Assembly (NCBI RefSeq): GCF_021730445.1
Contig: NZ_JADNRM010000020.1
Location: forward strand, 1-64,000
DNA length: 64,000 nucleotides
DNA from: Phocaeicola faecalis
Lineage (GTDB): Bacteria; Bacteroidota; Bacteroidia; Bacteroidales; Bacteroidaceae
Reading direction: 5' to 3'
A model generated the notes under the pieces. It searched no databases, was not told the origin of the DNA, and saw only the letters and a program-made list of their open reading frames with translations. Shown piece by piece: positions 60,916-64,000 of the stretch (the stretch's first letter is position 1; every line of letters begins with the position of its first letter). A program made the position numbers and the translations under genes.

Positions 60916-63900
60916 TTATCTCTTTATTCTTTCCGACTTAATTCTTCTTTTCTGTTTCTTTAAAGAGAATATAGGCAAGAACATGAAAATGCCAAGTATA
61001 GAAGCTGTCAACCCACCAATCGTTCCGGCTGCTAACGGAAACCAAAAGGCCTCTTTTCCCTGACCAATCATAAAAGGAATAAACCCTAAAATGGTAGACA
61101 CAACAGTCAGGAAAATAGGGATAATCTTTGAATTCCATGCTTTAGTATACGCCTGCACATCCGACAGTAACGGATAACGTCTGCGAATGGAGTTATACTC
61201 ATTCAAAATATAAATACTTGCATTCACCGTTATACCGCATAATAGTACAAAAGATGCAAACCCACCCTGGTCAAAGTTCAAGCCAAAAAGATAGAACGTC
61301 AAAAATACGCCAATATACGAAATAGGAATCACAAAAATGATAGCCAACGGTTGCTTGAGTGAATTAAACAAAATGCTGGTGGTAAAGAAAATAATCGCAA
61401 TCACTATTAAGAGCAATGCATATTGTGCATTGTCCTTCTTTCCCCATGACCACTGTTCCTGCTCATCTTCCGCCGTATATCCCATCGGCAATATCTTATT
61501 AAAGGCTTCCAAATCCTTTTTCAACAGTTTCCTTCCTTGCTCGGAAGAACCGATGTATTCATATTGCAGACACAGACGATACTGCTGGTTCTCTTTTGCC
61601 ACCTTCTGTGGAGACTGTCCTTTCTCTACCGTTGCAAAATCCGCCAATTTATAAGAGTGTCCGTTTATCATCAAAGGAACATTTACCAACCCCCATACAT
61701 CATATTTCTGCCCCTGCATGGAAGACAACTTCAACCATTCTGCCTGATTTTCAAACAATACACTTCCGCAATAAATATCACGTCCGAACACAGGGCCCAA
61801 GGCATTGAACAACTGTGTAGCCGTAATATTCTCCTTGGCCATCCTTTCCCTGTTCAAGTCAAGATAGAATTCACTGTAATCGTCCTTCCACCATGAGAAT
61901 TCCGAATTAATAATCACCTCTTTTATTCGACGATGCTCCAAAAGTTTTTCTTTCAAGCGGTCTCCCCAATAGGCCAACTCATCATAATTATATCCGTACA
62001 TCTTCACCCGGAAACTTCCCGCGCTCTCACGCACATCATTGTTAAAACCCTGGTCTTGCAAGCCATATACTCCCCAGCTTCCTCCTCCCAATGTCAAAGC
62101 TTTGCTGATAATGTTAGACTTCAATGTATAAGGAAATCCACTGTGCTCCACTTCTTTCGTAAAATAAATCTGTAAGTTTGCCTGCCGTGCACTATATATA
62201 GATGTCTGGAACTGCCTAATCTCTTTAAAGTCACTCAGATAAGTCTCCATCTTCTTGACCAATGCATTCATTTGCTCCAAGGTACTTCCGTTAGGCAGAT
62301 TGGCATTCACATACAGCACCACTTCCCCCTCATCACGATTAAAGTAACTGCCTTCGTACACTTTCTCGACAAAAAGACGCAAGCTGCCTCCCAGTGCCTT
62401 GTCCACTATCGGCTTCACTTTCTCTTTATATGTGGAGTTACTGAATACTTTATTATAATATTCGGCAAATTTTCCTTCACCTTCCATCTTCTCCGGCAAC
62501 ATAAAGACGGGCAAACCAAAGCCCAAAGCCAATAGAATGCAAGCTATCACCCTAAAACGACACAGATAATAAATGAAACCTTGATAGAAACGGGTGAAAT
62601 AAACAGCAAAACGCTTCATCCAAGTGCGTCTGTGCTTCTTCTCCTTTTTCTTCTCCAAGCCAATCTTGTCAATCATAGAAGGAACAAAGAACAAGGCTAC
62701 AAACAATGAAACGGCCAGATTTATGATTACCACTGCTGCAAAATCCTGCAAGTTCAGCCGAATCTTTTCATCGAGGAAGAAAATAATGACTAATGCCCCG
62801 ATGGTGGTTAAGGTAGCAGCCAACACAGAGACAAATGCCTTTAAGTTCCTACGGTGCAAAATATGGTCGGTCATGACAATCGTATTGTCTATCACCAAAT
62901 TAAGAGATATGGTAATACCCGCCAAAGAGTAAAGCTGCATTTCCAGTCCGAATGTATAATAGAAAATAGCCGCTACGGATATGTTGATAGTCAAACTGGT
63001 GACTATCAGAAACAAGTAACGCAAATTGCGGGTTATCAATGCGACAAACAGCAATAAAATCAGTACAGTCAGTCCGGTACGGAAATAAATCTTATCCAAC
63101 TCCTTTTGGATATATTCTGTAGCATCATAACCGATATGCACTTCATATCCGGCCGGCATCTTCGCCTGCAATTCCGCCATACGCTCTTTCACCTGGCGGC
63201 TCAATTCCAACTGATTGGCCGTTTCTTCGGCCGTAATATAAAGATAGATAGAATTCAATCCATTGATGCGGTAATAACTCTGCGGTTGTTCTTCCACATG
63301 CTTTACTTTTATCAACTTATCCAGTGTGACCACCGTGCCGTCTCCCGCCTTCAGTTGAATGACATCGGGCTCAAACTCCGTTTCCTTACCTGTAGCAGTG
63401 CGCACCACCCGAATCCAATCCTTATTATCCGGACCTTTCTCTATAGAACAAATACCCAGAAATTCTTTTTCGTAATGGCGGTTGATGGCGACCTGTACAT
63501 CTCCCAGTGTTATCCCCAAACGAGACAACTGTTCACTGTCATATTCCAATTGCCATTCCATCGGAGTAGCCCCATTCAGCTCCACCTTATAGATGCCTGC
63601 CAATTGCCCCAGTACCGGCTTTATATTCTCCTCGGCATAGTTCTGAATCAAGATAGGATTGGAAGGGGCATTGAGAGTATACGTCATAAATGGCCGCGAC
63701 GCTTTATCATCCGACCGGCGGGTACTAATCTGAGGATAACTTACTCCGTCAGGAAGTTGCGCCCACGTTTGGCGGATAATGGTTGACACCTCAAAACGAG
63801 CGGCATCAATATCCGCATGCTTATCCAGTTCCAGTGTTATGCTTCCTCTTCCATTGTCGGAAGTAGATATTACATTTTTTATTCCGTTTACCCTTGCCAG

Positions 63901-64000
63901 CATCGATTCCAGTTTACTGGTCACTTCAGCCTCTATCACTCGTGATGAGTTACCCGGCATCCTAAATGAAATAGTCAGCCCCGGCAAGACACGCGACGGC
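60916..64000 (-). CDS. RND family efflux/transport permease, N-terminus beyond window
   Basis: The reading frame is open to the right edge (PSRVLPGLTISF at the edge), so the first 30 or so residues are missing; about 1028 residues are present. It has the two periplasmic porter regions, membrane helices with the conserved AGITISLNLVIDNTIVMTDHI in TM4 (proton relay Asp) and a C-terminal repeat half (CGITVNASIYILNEY, GQGKEAFWFPLAAGTIGGL). It belongs to the AcrB/CusA superfamily; the substrate is not evident. A membrane-fusion partner would be expected upstream, outside the window. Confidence 0.9.
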   Translation of the reverse strand, partial: PSRVLPGLTISFRMPGNSSRVIEAEVTSKLESMLARVNGIKNVISTSDNGRGSITLELDKHADIDAARFEVSTIIRQTWAQLPDGVSYPQISTRRSDDKASRPFMTYTLNAPSNPILIQNYAEENIKPVLGQLAGIYKVELNGATPMEWQLEYDSEQLSRLGITLGDVQVAINRHYEKEFLGICSIEKGPDNKDWIRVVRTATGKETEFEPDVIQLKAGDGTVVTLDKLIKVKHVEEQPQSYYRINGLNSIYLYITAEETANQLELSRQVKERMAELQAKMPAGYEVHIGYDATEYIQKELDKIYFRTGLTVLILLLFVALITRNLRYLFLIVTSLTINISVAAIFYYTFGLEMQLYSLAGITISLNLVIDNTIVMTDHILHRRNLKAFVSVLAATLTTIGALVIIFFLDEKIRLNLQDFAAVVIINLAVSLFVALFFVPSMIDKIGLEKKKEKKHRRTWMKRFAVYFTRFYQGFIYYLCRFRVIACILLALGFGLPVFMLPEKMEGEGKFAEYYNKVFSNSTYKEKVKPIVDKALGGSLRLFVEKVYEGSYFNRDEGEVVLYVNANLPNGSTLEQMNALVKKMETYLSDFKEIRQFQTSIYSARQANLQIYFTKEVEHSGFPYTLKSNIISKALTLGGGSWGVYGLQDQGFNNDVRESAGSFRVKMYGYNYDELAYWGDRLKEKLLEHRRIKEVIINSEFSWWKDDYSEFYLDLNRERMAKENITATQLFNALGPVFGRDIYCGSVLFENQAEWLKLSSMQGQKYDVWGLVNVPLMINGHSYKLADFATVEKGQSPQKVAKENQQYRLCLQYEYIGSSEQGRKLLKKDLEAFNKILPMGYTAEDEQEQWSWGKKDNAQYALLLIVIAIIFFTTSILFNSLKQPLAIIFVIPISYIGVFLTFYLFGLNFDQGGFASFVLLCGITVNASIYILNEYNSIRRRYPLLSDVQAYTKAWNSKIIPIFLTVVSTILGFIPFMIGQGKEAFWFPLAAGTIGGLTASILGIFMFLPIFSLKKQKRRIKSERIKR

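Overview
The window is chromosomal DNA of a Bacteroides species (Bacteroidales). The support is promoter -7 elements of the form TAnnTTTG, an UpxY-type antiterminator with a DNA-invertible promoter and an adjacent tyrosine recombinase, the RprX/RprY two-component pair, an ECF sigma/FecR/TonB-receptor unit, DUF4248, HU and smalltalk genes, and NigD-like and DUF4827 lipoproteins.

Left half (about 0.3-31.3 kb): a capsular polysaccharide locus read leftward. From its promoter it runs: invertible promoter segment (30059-30328), UpxY antiterminator, Wza-type export lipoprotein, Wzc-type tyrosine kinase, PHP-type phosphatase, nucleotide-sugar dehydrogenase, flippase, Fe-S oxidoreductase-like protein, pyruvyl transferase, acetyltransferase, Wzy-type polymerase, two glycosyltransferases, a RES/ADP-ribosyltransferase-like protein and a GT4 glycosyltransferase. 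The genes from about 16 to 24 kb are very AT-rich. In the sequenced orientation the invertible promoter points away from upxY, so the locus is drawn in the OFF state. The tail of the locus (0.3-6.3 kb) holds an SDR epimerase/dehydratase, a PglC/WcaJ-type initiating sugar transferase, three ATP-grasp ligases (one split by a frameshift in a six-base G run) and a PLP decarboxylase of the LysA/ornithine decarboxylase fold. Together these suggest an acidic, pyruvylated or acetylated polymer that may carry an amino-acid or amine substituent.

An island (about 6.4-14.3 kb) separates the two capsule blocks. Its rightward part is GC-rich: a two-domain protein with repeat linkers, a T7 gp4/Twinkle-like primase-helicase, an HU-family protein, a smalltalk microprotein and a T7-lysozyme-like amidase, with DUF4248 opposite. 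Its leftward part is a toxin-antitoxin cluster: an intact YefM/YoeB pair and two HEPN/MNT modules. Both HEPN genes are broken, one by a frameshift and one by an in-frame amber stop, while both nucleotidyltransferase partners look intact. A second copy of the amidase 3' end, a MITE-like element and remnants of capsule genes mark recombination scars.

Right half (31.4-64 kb): mostly core chromosome. It holds rprXY, an EF-G paralogue lacking the catalytic histidine, hemW, an ECF sigma/lipoprotein/FecR/TonB-receptor/DUF4249 operon, glmM, a DUF4827 lipoprotein, a DHH phosphoesterase, comEC, rpe, an ECF sigma with a barrel-fused putative anti-sigma, a NigD-like lipoprotein, fmt, a CLC channel, a Sua5-type enzyme, nagA, a group of envelope proteins with a membrane TPR regulator, and an RND pump running off the right edge. 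A 22-bp-period repeat family occurs at three intergenic sites (9891, 49405 and 60158). No tRNA, rRNA or CRISPR array was seen.
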